DNA of 64,000 bases from Hydractinia symbiolongicarpus (taxonomy: Eukaryota; Cnidaria; Hydrozoa; Anthoathecata; Hydractiniidae). Below the pieces are notes generated by a model. That model made no database searches and had not been told where the DNA came from. It saw nothing but the letters and a program-made list of their open reading frames with translations. Positions 44,613 through 56,439 of this stretch are shown piece by piece. Where the stretch lies: the NCBI RefSeq assembly GCF_029227915.1, contig NC_079875.1, positions 7,502,001-7,566,000 on the forward strand. The letters are read 5' to 3'. Each line of letters opens with the position of its first letter. The stretch's first letter is position 1. The position numbers and the translations under genes were made by a program.

Positions 44613-47600
44613 CTTCAGCTCGTTTCAATATTTTCCTTGTAATATGCGATAGGTAACTATAGTCTTTATCGACTTTCACAACCTTTGCCACAAATCGTTT
44701 GTTGGGCTTTGAGTATGCCACCTTGAAAAGAGGGGTTTCTACGCCTTCCTCGTCGACTTTGGATTTCTAAATAAGAAAAAGACTTACTGACATTACGAAC
44801 AAATTATATAAGAACATGTGCGATCCCGTACCCAGCGCTTCTTGCCTGCGCTGGTACGAGGTTGAGAACATTTTTCTGTTACATCGTTTAAATAACGCTG
44901 TTTGTCTATGAAATGATAGTTACCTGTTCTCTGTCGACGTTGTGGTTGTGATCCAAAATGGAAAGCTGTGTTCCAGCCAACATCTTCTCCATTTTGAAAA
45001 ATATGGACTTAGGGAGATATCGTATTTTCAAGGAATGAAAAACTTCCAGGAGAGTGGTATGGAGTTGTTCCGTCAGCTTTTCCATATCTTTAACAAGACT
45101 AGGTTGCGTGACAACTTTCACCAACTTGGAGTGGGCCTCAGACCCCATCACAAGCCACTGTTTTCTGTTGTTTTCATCTTCAGTCAATTCCGGATGTTCG
45201 CATTTTTTATATATTTTATTGTGATGGAATGTATGGCGATTGACTGAATGGTGAATGATAGAGGTGAATCTCTCAACCAACTCCTTTCCGTTACCATGAC
45301 AGTTGTGAATCGACCAATAAAGGTGATTAACAACTGCAGGCGCCCAACTAGCAAGAATTTTCATGTCTGAAAATAACACAACACGAATTAAATGCCTCAA
45401 CAAATAATGCTAACTGTTGTATTTATATTGTAAAGATAAATTTTATGGTTTTAAAGAGAGGATTTATTTACCCTTTTTTTTCGATGCCTTGATTAACTTT
45501 TTGAGCATTCCCTTCCCAATGTGCCAAGGATCAAATTGATGGATAATATTGTTGAACCTTGGGTCACATCGCATCAGCTTTTTTATCGAAGCGTGCCGAT
45601 CAGTAGATATGACACGTATGGAAAGCTTCATATCTTCTTGTATTTCTTCAATACAGCGAATAAAACCTTCCTTTTCCATGGATTGTGATGTACCAGTCTC
45701 CTATTGTGAATATAACGAAATAAATAAATCGATTTACTGGTCATTGAAGTCAAAGTTTCATTAAAAGTAATTACCTTGACATGCACTATCTTGAAGTTCA
45801 ATACTTTGTTTGTCTCGCAATCCATTGCTGATACCGTGCTGTAGGTGGCATTGTGACCTGTCACATTGACCGTCCACAGCAAGTGCCAACTGTCGATTTG
45901 TTATTAAAATATCTTTGGCCAACATCTCTTTTTCCTTGCGCCACGCATGATCTATCTCAGGGTAAACAAAGTCTCCCCTGTGTTGATAGTAGGTTGATTT
46001 TGATATAAATTGAAGATTCAAAATATTACAAAATTTCAGCATCTTATTAAACGTAATACCAGCCAATTCGATTGCTGCTGTTAGATGAATATTACCAGCA
46101 CCTTTCGTATGATTAACTTTTGGTTGACTTGACCAAACGTAATGACAACCTAAAGATGGAGTACTACTAGTTATTTATATTCGCTCTGGGAACGAGGTTG
46201 AATGATTTAATTATACAATTAGTCTTACCCTTTAAACATGTCATGTCGCACATTAATTGACTTCCAGTGTTTTGAATTATGCTGACGTTTTGTTGATCGA
46301 CAACTGAACCACACTTGGAACAATATCGTAGCAATTCTTTAATACACGACTCATATACAAGGTATGTTTTTTGTTTAGAAGGATGGACACATTTATTTTC
46401 AATACTTTCTAATTCATCTTCTTCATCCTCCGCTTTTTCTTCTCCTTCTTCTTCTTCTTCTTCTTCTTCTTCTTCTTCTTCTTCTATATCATGCGTCAGA
46501 GAGTAGTTAGGGTCGCTTTTATCAGTTCTGGAATATAAAAGTGTGAATTCACAATCATTAGCATTTTCTAGTTTTTCCCAAAGGTGATCATTGACATAAC
46601 ATAAGATTATTACCTCTCCACAGATTTTACGAGCCATTCATCATCACTTTCATTGTCACCATCGGAAATACAATCTTCTTCTACATCGGATTCCTCGTTT
46701 ACACCTGCATTTTGAACTTCTGATGTATTTGTGTCGACTAAGTTAGATAGCCCAAGTAGCTCGAGTGTATTGCCAATGTCACCTAATATTAGAAAATGTG
46801 CCTATATAGTGCCTGTGCCTGTACCTTTTCTTATTCATTAGGGATTATTTTGTTGCCAAAATAGTCTTACGAAAATTACCTTTATGTAACATGTTGAATG
46901 TACTATTTAAAACTGCAGGTGCTATGTCTCCATGTAGCTCATCGTCCAAATCGGTATCCACTGATTCATCCGTACAATCAGAATCTGAAAAAAATAGAAC
47001 AATTCATGTCATTATGTATACCCAAAAAAAAAAATTTCCCCATATACGAGTAGAGAGAAAAACGTACCATCGTCCGAACAAATTTCTAGCTCTGTTTGGC
47101 AGGAAGCATCTATTGCTATTGGAACAGCGACCACAGTTTGTGTTTGTGCATCTGCTATACAGGTAGATGTTTGTGTCGATGCATTCCTAAAAGTTGCATG
47201 CTTGTACTGTGTCCACCTTGTATGTGTTTTAGGTACAGCTTGTACACCAATTGACAAGTTTCTTACAACTTCAAATTCACAGTCTGGATATGCGAGGTTG
47301 TCGTAAGACTCGGAGGAGGATTGCGGAAGCTCCTCAACCAACGCTACTTCCACTAACTACAAAAATAAATGTTAATAGATGCAGTAATCCCGTTACCAAT
47401 TCACTTAAATTAATTAAGTTTTCTTGCCTATGTTTTGCAGCAATTGAAAACAAGAGCACTTGGAATGAGGTATATTTACTAAGTATTTCAGATGTAAAGT
47501 AATGGGGGAATTATGAGCAGAGCAGCGATGAAAAAACATATTTCAATATATATTAGGCTAACCTCTTTTGATTGTTTTTTTTCAGCTCTCGATTTTGAAG

Positions 47601-47895
47601 TCGCGCGTTCCTTAGAAGGACGCTTGTGAGTAAATATAGTGGGTATGGATTTTGGCAAAAGTCTTCGTTTACAAGGACGATCGTTATAAAACTCTTTGAC
47701 CTGATGGTCCCAACTTGGATCATAACAACTTTCGTCGAAATGATCCGAGCAAACAAAAATTTGAATGGGAAGATCTTTAGTCCCTATTGCAGCAATCCAA
47801 GCTTTTTTTACTAGCGGGTCCTTAGGCAAGCTGAAAAAGGTTTTGTCTTTATTTTTTATTTTTTTGTTATCACAGCCATAAGCAGCACAAGACAT
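44503..47895 (-). pseudogene. THAP-domain Kolobok-like transposase, 9 exons, one frameshift
   Basis: Exons (minus): 47895-47563, 47356-47068, 46984-46880, 46782-46614, 46527-46229, 46149-45775, 45700-45472, 45366-44924 and 44766-44503; all GT-AG and in phase, about 836 residues if intact. Residues 1-88 form a THAP finger: C3-x4-C8, C49-x2-H52 and the closing IPTIF. Then an acidic region with a long Glu run (46440-46484), a Cys pair (YCSKCGSVVD), WSSQP, and the catalytic region: AVDGQCD, ISTDRHASIKKLM, HQFDPWHIGKGMLKKL. It would bind the element ends through THAP and catalyse cut-and-paste. A 5-base loss near 45855-45865, right after the first catalytic Asp (DGQCD), shifts the frame; everything downstream reads normally in the next frame. 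Last exon overlaps the plus-strand P2X7-like gene. Confidence 0.8.
46440..46485. repeat. (TTC)n coding microsatellite giving a poly-Glu run
   Basis: About 13 Glu codons in a row in exon 5 of the transposase, bordered by further acidic residues. Length is likely variable between copies. Confidence 0.85.
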
Positions 47896-48316
47896 ATTTG
47901 TAAAAATATAAAGAACCTTCGAACCCGCTAACTTGCTACCAAAAGAAATATCCCTTTCACAGGGTCCGAAATAAAAATTTATAAGTGATCCGTGAAAAAT
48001 AGCGCGCCGCAGGCGAAAATTTTTTAGAAATCACGAGTCGTTCTTACGGTTACGATTCGCTATTTTCTGTTTTTGCACACGTTACTTTTAGAATAGACAA
48101 GTGGGGGACGTTTTAAATCGTGAACCCCAAACACGATAGCTTTTAGCGACAACGTAATGTGACACTATCAGCCTTAACTTTCTTGTCTACAGCCAAATTT
48201 TGATTTACAATTGTGCAATATAAATACCTCAAGAATGATTTGTTTTGATACGAAAAATTATAACGAACAGTTACGTTTTTTATTTTAATGTTTTTAAATA
48301 AATGTACAAAATGATT

Positions 48317-51300
48317 TCATGCTTCATCTTCATCAGAGTCGATATCAGAGAGTGCAAGTGAGGCTAAGTCATCAACCTGCACTCTATCGCTTGTTGTAGT
48401 TGTAGATTTTCTCTTTTTAGGATACTTGTGCGACGATGATCCAAGTCGTTGCACTTTTTCCGTATACCAATGATCAATGACTGGATCAGGGTCAAAATTA
48501 CAAATATCTGGACCATCCTCATTTATTCGCAAACAAGCGTCGAGCATGTCCCTGCTGAGATGGCTTCGAAAATCACTTTTCACCCTCGCCATCCTGGAGA
48601 AGCCTCGCTCCACTTTGGCATTCGTGAATGGGGTACAAAGCAATATTTCAATGATGTGAAGGATGTTTTCACAATCCTTACGAATGTGTTCGTTTGTGAA
48701 AACCCTCTTCCATACTTTCAAGTAGTACTCTCGAGGATTATTAATCACAATAGGGATGATGTGAGATTGTAAAGAGATCCATTCTTTTTTTACTTCGCCT
48801 ACGTTACATCCGTTGTTTTCCAACAGCTTTTCGAAATCCAAAAGAATTTCATCAATGCGATCTTCCCCGAAAGTAGGAGTGACAGTAGTTGGCCATGTTG
48901 AAACATCAAGTAAACAGACGATATTTTTGAAGATGGTCGATGTTGACAAATTTTCGAACCTCTCTTCCATGCTGTCAGCGAGACGAACGATAAGATCATG
49001 ATATTTCGTCTCAGCGCTGCTGTTTACTATATCGTATCGGAAAAGCTTAATGTTTTGGTACGTTGCACTTCCATCTTCGTCATTAATAACCTCATCTGTG
49101 AAGCGCTTGTGATGTTTCATTATATCACTACTTCCGTCCAGGGTATCTAATAAAATTATTTTCAATTTGGCCATGGTCGCAGTAAATTCCTGGATACGCC
49201 GAACTTGTTTGACAGGATCGTGCTCGTCAGACTGCATGCTCAAAGACAAACGACGTATCGGGGATAGTATATCTAAGTAAATAGCCATATTGAATGGAAT
49301 GGCAGCCTCTTTCCATTTTTTCAAAAAACCTTTGAGCTCAGCACGTTTTTCAGGCTGTGAATCTGTGATAGCTAATTCCTCTACGTGGGTCATATACACA
49401 CCGTAGTTTTGAAGAGCACATACCATCGCTTTGAACTTATGGTCTATCCAACGAGTACCGCATGCTTTAGCAGGCTTCGGAATTGTTTCATCGAATGCTT
49501 CAGAGAAGTTTCTGAGTCCCTGAAGCCTTTTGGGACTTTTCTGATATAAGTAATAAAGCTTCAGTAGAAGCTCGTCGACATCGTGAAATGCTTTGACAGT
49601 GTTAAACGCATCCTTGATAGCAAGTTCAATGCGATGATTGAAACAATGCACAACCTCGACCCAGGGCGCAGTTTCCTTGATTAATGCTCCAACTCCTTAA
49701 AAAAGAAACATGATTGAAACTAATTATCAACTGGTTATTATTTAGTTAATAATACCCCTTTCCGGGACGTTTCAGCAGTCAAAACAACATATAAGCTATC
49801 AAAGAACCTGGGCCCTAAGTTGAGTGGTGTAGCGAACACTGATAATGATTAAGTGGCCGCCAGATCAATCTCGAACAGGTGAAAAATTCTTGAACATTTA
49901 AAAACATTAAACAACATTCCAAAGCTCTTCCCCGTGGAGTATATTCTTTATTATGTAGTAACAGAATATTTTCGACATGTTTAAAAAACAACAACAAAAT
50001 GTTAAAACAAAAACATATTCATACGAAAATATTCATGAGAGATTTGAGCTGAACATTTATTTATTGAACATTGATGAGTAACATTGTACAGTGGAAGTAG
50101 TGACTGCACTGAGTTAACGAACAGTGGTTATTGTGGTTGTGGTTGAAACATTGATTGATTGTGGTATAGAAACGGGCTGAGAGTTGATAGAGTGTAGTGA
50201 AAGCAGGAACAGAAGTACATTCACTGGACACTGATGGTCATTATTAGTCACTATTTGTGAGATACATTGATTTATTGTTTGGAGTATTGGTCTTTTAGAT
50301 TTATTATTATACACTGGTAGATTGGGAGTCAGGGAAGCGATGATGGTGTTAAGAACGAGGTTAGAAATGTGGGATATAGGAAGAAATCTTGGAGGAGTAG
50401 AAAGGAGGTGCAAAGGATGTAAAGCGACAGAGGAAACAACTGAACACGTGCTGGAATGCGAGGAAGTGGAGAAAGTAGTAGGAAGAAAAGGAGGAAACAT
50501 TGGATCGATAAAGAACGGAACAGATGAAGAAGTGAAACGGATAGCCGAATATCTGAAGGATTATTGTGAACAGAAGATAAAAGAATAAAGAAGAAGAAAA
50601 TTTGGAAACGCGTAGAAGAGCCTTGCACTCCATGGAGAAGTGCTTGCCGTGTGACGGCAAAGTGGGCGAAGAAAAGATTCGCAAAGATTCGCAAACAGTA
50701 ATATTTGCTGAAGGAGAGTGACACAATGGGTATTAAGAAAAAAGATTATTTTTAAATTGATGTCGTAATAGTTAAGTCAGGCACGTGTTGTTTATTAATT
50801 CTGAAGAAAAAGAAGACAAAATTCATGCAGCATGTTTACGAAACGTTCTCAAAACATTGTTTGACCATGATGAGAAATTATTCAGACGTGTTTTCGTGAC
50901 AAGAACGCAGTAAGTTTGCGTCGATGAAATAGGCTAGTAAGAACGTGATTTCCTCACCTTTTTTTCTTCCCATATTTACACTAGCGCCGTCTGCATTAAA
51001 ACCAACAAGTCTTTGGTTGAAATTCAATATGCCAATACGCTGGAAAGCACTGTCAATCGCCTCTAGAATACCAGGCGCATCTCCACATTTAGGTGTCTCG
51101 ATACTTAAAAATTTAACGAGTGCTGTCCCCTCGTGCAAGTACAACACGTAGACCAATTCTTGCTCACAAATCCCTGTGTCCGTACTACCATCATTCAAGA
51201 GAGAATAGTAGCGTGTCTTAGCTAGAGTTTTACCAAGGTTTTCTTTGTCCACCTTGGCTATGTGTTCGGTGAAAGTAGCAGCAGCTCTTTCGTGTTTATA

Positions 51301-51795
51301 ACTTTCTCCAAACTTCGGAACATTATTCTTTAACTGAAGTTTTAGCAAATCAGGGTAGTCACTGAAAGGACGCTCTTTTTTGGCGACATAATAGGCCGTG
51401 TTGAATTTGACGCGAAGGTTTTTCTTGTCACTCGCAGCCATTTTTCGTAAACCACTTCCGATAGGTGTTGTTGTGAGCACTGATTGAGCATATACTTCAG
51501 CACCCATCTCACTTCTTTTTTTGAGCTCGACGGCTTCCTTATGTTGTTGACTGTTAGTATGTTTTTGTACGCTATCCTTCGTCACACTACGACTTCCAGC
51601 TATCCATTTGCGGGAGAAATTTGTACTGTTTTTAATGCGACTCTCCCATCGCTGACACACCTGGCATCTAAGAAAAAATAGCACGTTTTAACAACGATGT
51701 TATTTAAAAACTGAGTTCTGTAAAAATCGAAAAATATCTCACCTCAATGTCGTCACTCTTTCCCAATTTCTGACTGTTTTTAACGAAGCCATCAT
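48317..51795 (-). CDS. hAT-family transposase, ZNF862-like, apparently intact (3 exons)
   Basis: Exons 51795-51743, 51667-50958 and 49695-48317 (minus) join in phase (GT-AG) into 713 residues with no stop. The N-terminus has a BED/TTF-like finger (C19, C22, then HTNSQQH). The hAT catalytic triad is recognisable: DGSTDTG (first Asp), GFNADGASVNMG (second Asp) and TNAKVERGFSRM (Glu in the C-terminal dimerisation region). HCFNHRIELA and CGTRWIDHKF are conserved landmarks of the ZNF862/KIAA1586-like group. The acidic C-terminus (SDIDSDEDEA) follows a Lys-rich stretch. The enzyme would excise and reinsert the element. The longest intron (1,262 bp) contains a foreign LINE piece. The sequence looks functional; activity is not shown. 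Confidence 0.85.
50280..50700 (+). mobile_element. LINE 3' end with CCHC motif, inside the hAT intron
   Basis: The plus-strand frame 50322-50588 ends a LINE ORF2. LEMWDIGRNLGGVERRCKGC, TEETTEHVLECEE gives the C-x2-C-x8-H-x4-C signature found at the end of many LINE proteins, then a Lys/Glu-rich close (YCEQKIKE). A short 3' UTR follows, ending near the ATTCGCAAAG repeats at about 50680-50695. It is antisense to the hAT transposase and 5'-truncated. Confidence 0.65.
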
Positions 51796-52791
51796 TTAAA
51801 TATATTCAATGAAAAATATTTACACCTCACATACGATAGACAACCTTTGAATGAACAACTCAAAAAAAGATCATTTTTTTCGAAAAAACATTTTTTTAAC
51901 CTGGTTCATATGTTAACCAATTACTTCTTTCATTTATGAATTCACAATTGATAAAAGTGTGATACCTTTGTAGAAACCATGTCATCTTTTGAAAAGAAAC
52001 TGACCACATGGTGTACATGTTGCAATTGAATGTATTTTCTTTCATTTTTTAACACAAAAGTAATTATCGTGGTAAATAAAAAATCATAGAATAGAAAATT
52101 GCGTAAGAAGTGATTCGTTGTTTTGAATTTTTTCTCATACATCGACTCGTTACTTTTGAGAAACGGTTCGTAAATTGCGAATCGCGAAGCCTTATTTCGG
52201 ACCTTGTTTCACGCGTGTTTTTTTTAAAAGCTATTCTCATGCTCAAAACACGTTGAGGCTATTTATCATTTAGTCCCGAATCCCTTTTCTTTTTTTCCGT
52301 CAACAAAGTAATGAAAAAAAATCCTGGGACCTAAGTTGATAATTTTCATCGCTAGCCTTTCATTTTTGAATGAACGGTGTACCTCGTACAAAAAAATGAA
52401 TTATTTATATATATATGAATAATTCATGTGATATATATGATACGGGGGTAAATTAGCTACGAACTGTCTAATATATACACGAATATAAAAAAATAAATAA
52501 ATACAGCGTTAACTTTTTGTCTCACATTCCATACAATGAGTTTGTTATGATTTGCTTCTAAATTGCTCTACGTCATACACAAACATATTTATCCAGCCTC
52601 ACTTTCAATGCAGACTTATTCCCGCCATGATGGTGAGTGAAGGTCATGCTTCACGAAGAAAGTCAATAAAGAAAAAAGGTTAGACTTCTATAATAATAAA
52701 ATACGAAGTGAATGAAGGGGATTTTCTTTAATAACAAGTGGAGGAGAATTGATATAAGGTATATATATTTTTCACCGTACAGTCCCTTTAA

Positions 52792-54074
52792 GTTATCTCC
52801 CAACGCCAATGCAATAAAAAAATTTTAGTTAAGAGGACCACAAATTATATTTTTTGCCGGAAAGACATCAATGTTGGGGTTTTTTGACTCGCAAAAGATA
52901 CAATCTGTAACTCCCAAGTTCTGTTCAAGGCAGTCCAATTCCGGGGCAGTGATTAGGCCTCCCTGAGCATTAAAAAAGGGTCTTTTTACCTTTCCAATAA
53001 ATAAATTGTCAGATTTCTTGGAAGTGTAAATGCAACTAAAACACTTCCCAACAATTTCTTCCTTATTCATAAGGGTCCAACACCAACCCGGACGTGCTCG
53101 ATCATGAGAGCCTGGCGATGTTGGCTAATGTGCGCATTTATGTATATAAATGAGTATATTTTCCAATGTCTAAATCATAATAGGAAGAGTAGCACTTCGT
53201 ATGGTATGTCATATAAGACGCTGTAACCCTCGGTGTAATATAATAAATTACAGGCCCGACGTCAGCCCTTAAAATTAGAATTTTTTTACGTTGGCAATAA
53301 AACTGCCGACGTGAGATACATTTCAACTGATTTGTGTCGGCATTTTTTTTTTTGTAGTAAAATTTTTCAGCTGGCAAAAACTTTCGTCATTCACCTTGTA
53401 TTGGGGCCAGACCTCACATAAATTCAATGTATTGATCTCCTAAGACGATGACAAATGGAAACGGAGTACAAGTCCCATTGACGTACCTTCCCGATGGTGT
53501 ACTTCGTTAAGTTAATAGTTCACTGCTAACTGGCTTTCTATATGTTTCGAGACGAACTCGTTAGAAAGTACGTTGTGCATGTGCTATTTACGAACTGAAG
53601 GTCAAGGCATTCAATAAGTTGTATATCACAGAAGTCGCCGGTGACATGTTTCGAAAATGCTTGTCACCGGCACAGTTCACCATGAAGCAAAACTGTACAG
53701 GAGACTCAATTTATAGAGTCTTCGCAGAACATCTCTCCTCACAAAACCGAGGGCAGGGCTGACTTATTGCCTGCTGTGTCATGTGGGAGAGAGAACTTCC
53801 GGACTTCTTTTTAATACGATATACAATTTTTTGATTATTATTATTACGAATCGAATGGCACCACTGTATTTCTGTAACGTGAATAATTTTAGTGATAATG
53901 ACCTAACTTACTGAAAATCGAGTGTAATTATTCTTCAGACTGTCACAGTTCTGAAAATAAACAAAGCAGAAGAAAAAGAACGACGTATTAAAATTAATAT
54001 GATTTAAACAACGGTTTCATTGTTTGTAATTCTAACAAAAAGGCACAATAGAAAGACTGTATCAAATATCACTG
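52792..54074 (-). mobile_element. Scraps of transposon genes, including a pogo-type C-terminal segment
   Basis: The minus-strand frame 53070-52825 contains GKVKRPFFNAQGGLITAPEL and ends NPNIDVFPAKNIICGPLN. The closing DVFPAKNI.C recurs in 56440-56710, next to a pogo-like transposase, so both are probably the same C-terminal domain from different copies. The frame 53377-53138 has a Cys/His-bearing YHTKCYSSYYD motif that I cannot place. The remainder to 54074 shows nothing I can support. Confidence 0.45.
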
Positions 54075-54389
54075 TCACACAAATCCTGACAAAAATGTCA
54101 CACGTTCAATCGGAGTCACTGCTGTCTGTCCAGTTGTCATCACTGATCTCTTCGATGTTGATATCGTCCAGCAATAGGGCAGGGGGCTGCTGTTCCGAAT
54201 CATCCTCACTGCTACTGTCGATAAACAAGCCGATTTTTTTAGTTGGAGTTTTGGGGTCTTCTTTTTTATGCTATAGCCAACTGGATGTCGTGATCTTTTA
54301 CGCACTTCTCTGTTAGGGTAAGTGGAAAGAAAAAGCTTGATGACCTTGTCATATGCATTCAACGAAAGAACTGTTTTCTTTTTCACCAT
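54075..54389 (-). pseudogene. Broken ORF with basic head and acidic tail, unknown
   Basis: The minus strand starts MVKKKTVLSLNAYDKVIKLF and runs through a basic segment. After a one-base frame change (near the KLQLKK stretch) it continues as IGLFIDSSSEDDSEQQPP and DDINIEEISDDNWTDSS before a stop. The combination suggests a transposon-encoded protein fragment or its first exon. I do not recognise the family. Confidence 0.4.
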
Positions 54390-55051
54390 GTTTACTTTTT
54401 TATTTTATTTTCGTGAATTCAGGAAATTATTCCATCTATCAGTTTCAAATGAAATAAACCACCCGCCGAATACTGTGTGCATTCCCGTGTGCATTCCCAT
54501 GTGGAGACCTGGTTTCTTTTAGGATAAGGGACTCGAGAAAAATGTATGCCAGTTTTCATATTACGCCAGAGAAAATGTGATATAAAAATTCACCACAAAG
54601 GCTTTAATATTACAAAAAATAACATGCGATCAGTTGAAAAGTTTGTTTTTCAAAAAAAATGGTAGTAGAAACCAGGTTATAATACGTCAACAGGTACGAT
54701 GAAATATACATGAGCACATGTTCTTAAAAGTCCGCCAAAATAAAAATTAATTCTTTGTTAATTTTTTTCTTCGTTGATGTTGAAAATGAGTTGTTGTTTT
54801 TAAAAATTTCACAACAAAATTACGTTGGCAATTTTTTCGGTATTTTCTCATTTTCATCGGCAATCATGTTGGCAGTGACGAATGCCGACGCTGTTTTTAA
54901 GGGCTGCGATGTTGCATTAATCCACAAAATTCGTTTTATATTCCGCGTTGGACATCATGGCATGTTTCCGCCGCTATTGCAGGAGGATCCTGATAAAATA
55001 CTGTTTATAAACATTCCGTAAATCGTATAAAAAGCCTGCTGGTAAGACACG
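54390..55051. other. No gene seen
   Basis: AT-rich sequence between transposon remnants; no supported coding region, repeat or element end. Confidence 0.4.
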
Positions 55052-55620
55052 TTACAGCCTATATCGCAAAGGGTCTGCCATGTCACGCTCTCTTGACAAT
55101 GGCGCGTATGGCACGTTTCTTTCTTTTCCTTGAACCACAAGTTTCAGTCGCTTTGGTATTGACTCGATCGTTTTGTTTATAATGTAGATAGAAAAGTTTT
55201 CAATAGTGCGTTTTACCCTTTGGCAAAATTGCTTGTAACTCTCTTGTGTCAGTTGCATTTATAGGGCATCATCACGAATCTGCTTCCGTACAAGGTGAAA
55301 AACATTTTCTGTAAGATTGAGGTCCGAGGAACGTGCTAGAATCCCAAACATCGTGCAATTTATGGAAGCCATTGTCTCTTTTGCAGCCTTTAAAGATTGT
55401 TGCGGATCTCCATCTTGCAAAAATGTATGGCATTGAGGATTGACAGTACATGAAAATGTTTTTGGAAAATGCGTTTTCACAAATTCAGCAAAGGTTTCCA
55501 GTCAGTTTTTCCTCCATTTCTTCACAAAGAACTACGCCACGATTGTATGATATTTTGCCCCCACTCCCTTCCTTCTTGCCTTTCGTGGTCCTTCTTTTAC
55601 GAGTCTCCAAGTAATTGCGC
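55052..55620 (-). pseudogene. Tc1/mariner-type transposase, catalytic and C-terminal part
   Basis: The minus strand gives TTKGKKEGSGGK, RGVVLCEEMEEKLTG, FAEFVKTHFPKTFSCTVNP, then FLQDGDPQQS (second catalytic Asp) and ARSSDLNLTENVFHLVRKQI (the Glu/Asp-bearing PDLNP-EN-F box), and after a TAA stop the C-terminal QESYKQFCQRVKRTIENF and IESIPKRL. Several frame changes are present. The DNA-binding head lies at 56109-56420, beyond the 488-bp repeat segment. Confidence 0.75.
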
Positions 55621-56108
55621 CAGCCGATGACCATAAGCAGAGCGGGAGATATGATACCGTACAAGCCGGAGCATGTCGGATATAACATCTCCCCTTGCGA
55701 AAGTTTCCATGGCTGTTAGAATAGCTCCACAATTATTCTTTTCCTCTTCAGTTAAGGTTAAAGAGTCATAATTTTTTCTAGTTTCTTCAGTGAAAGCGTA
55801 TCTAAGCATGGGACATTGAAATTCCGCTGGGTTTTTTCTTAATCCTGTCACGACTGTAAAGTCCTCCCACCGTGATTTCCATATTTTAAAGGCTGCGTAT
55901 CTGTCTATGGATAGATCCAAAATGGGTGGGGACCATAAGTTTTGCAAATCAGCCATAAAGTAAATAATAATAAGGATTACTTTTGAAGATACAAATAACC
56001 CTTTTTATCATCATGATGTGGTGTTAGTGCAATACCTTGCTGTCCACACTGCATCTGTAATAGGAATCAGTTTTTTCGGTTCTCTGACACAACAGTTGTC
56101 AATTAAGA
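55621..56108 (-). repeat. 488-bp segment, copy 1 of a perfect direct duplication; gag-like ORF
   Basis: By eye it is identical base for base to 57911-58398. It encodes, from ATG at 55956, MADLQNLWSPPILDLSIDRY, FKIWKSRWEDFTVVTGLRKN, EETRKNYDSLTLTEEEKNN and METFARG, which resembles the start of a gypsy-type retrotransposon Gag. The segment lies between the DNA-binding head and catalytic part of the Tc1-type transposase, so it appears inserted there. No clear target duplication flanks it. Confidence 0.75.
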
Positions 56109-56420
56109 AATAATATAAAGCGCAATTTCATATTTCCAAAAATCAGTTCCGACAGGAAGCATTTCTCTCTTGAGCTTTTCCGTTTGTGACGACCTTTCTT
56201 TCGAGCTTGACGATAATGATATCCATGTTTGCGTAAGCAACGACGTACTGTTTTTGTTGATACATGTGCCAGGTTGGCTTCCTCTTGAATGCGCTTGGAT
56301 GAAAATTGATTCTGCTCCTCGCAAAGTTTTGTTATTGTTCTAACTACGTTACATTCATCGCATCTGTCAAATTCCTTGGTCTTCCAGTGTTGTTGTGTCG
56401 CATGTCTTCACCACAGAGCT
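56109..56420 (-). pseudogene. Tc1-type transposase, DNA-binding head
   Basis: The minus strand encodes RHNTGRPRNLTDAMN, then ITKLCEEQNQFSSKRIQEEA, VSTKTVRRCLRKHGYHYRQARKKG, the paired helix-turn-helix of Tc1-like transposases, followed by TDFWKYEIALYI. It should continue into 55620-55052, but the gag-like 488-bp segment stands between them. Confidence 0.7.
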
Positions 56421-56439
56421 CATCTTCCTGTGTCGATGT

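Larger units (their letters stand above)
47960..52206 (-). mobile_element. Complete hAT transposon (ZNF862-like) nested in the Kolobok-like element
   Basis: The left end CAGGGTCCGAAATAA (47960-47974) matches the reverse complement of the right end (52192-52206) at 14 of 15 bases. TTTCA flanks both sides (47955-47959 and 52207-52211). A 5-bp duplication is shorter than the 8 bp usual for hAT, but some hAT lineages make 5- or 6-bp duplications. The 4,247-bp element holds one three-exon transposase on the minus strand with no stops, and a LINE scrap in its second intron. It inserted 65 bp upstream of the THAP transposase start codon, presumably into its promoter or 5' UTR. Confidence 0.82.
43751..52787. 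mobile_element. 9-kb Kolobok-like DNA transposon carrying THAP transposase and P2X7-domain-like gene
   Basis: The left end AGGGACTGTACGGTAAAAATA (43751) is matched by the reverse complement of the right end (ends at 52787), with 14 exact bases and then one extra G. TTAA abuts both ends (43747-43750 and 52788-52791). A TTAA target plus a THAP-domain transposase points to the Kolobok superfamily. Contents left to right: P2X7-like gene on plus (44104-44612), transposase gene on minus (44503-47895), then a complete hAT (47960-52206) that inserted in the transposase 5' flank, then about 580 bp of element 5' DNA. Without the hAT the element would be about 4.8 kb. Confidence 0.82.

Noticed and set aside
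46315-46506. Plus-strand poly-Ser ORF
   Set aside because: It is the complement of the poly-Glu run in the transposase exon.
46891-47166. Plus-strand Ser/His-rich ORF over the acidic exons
   Set aside because: It is a shadow of the transposase exons 2 and 3 and crosses their splice sites.
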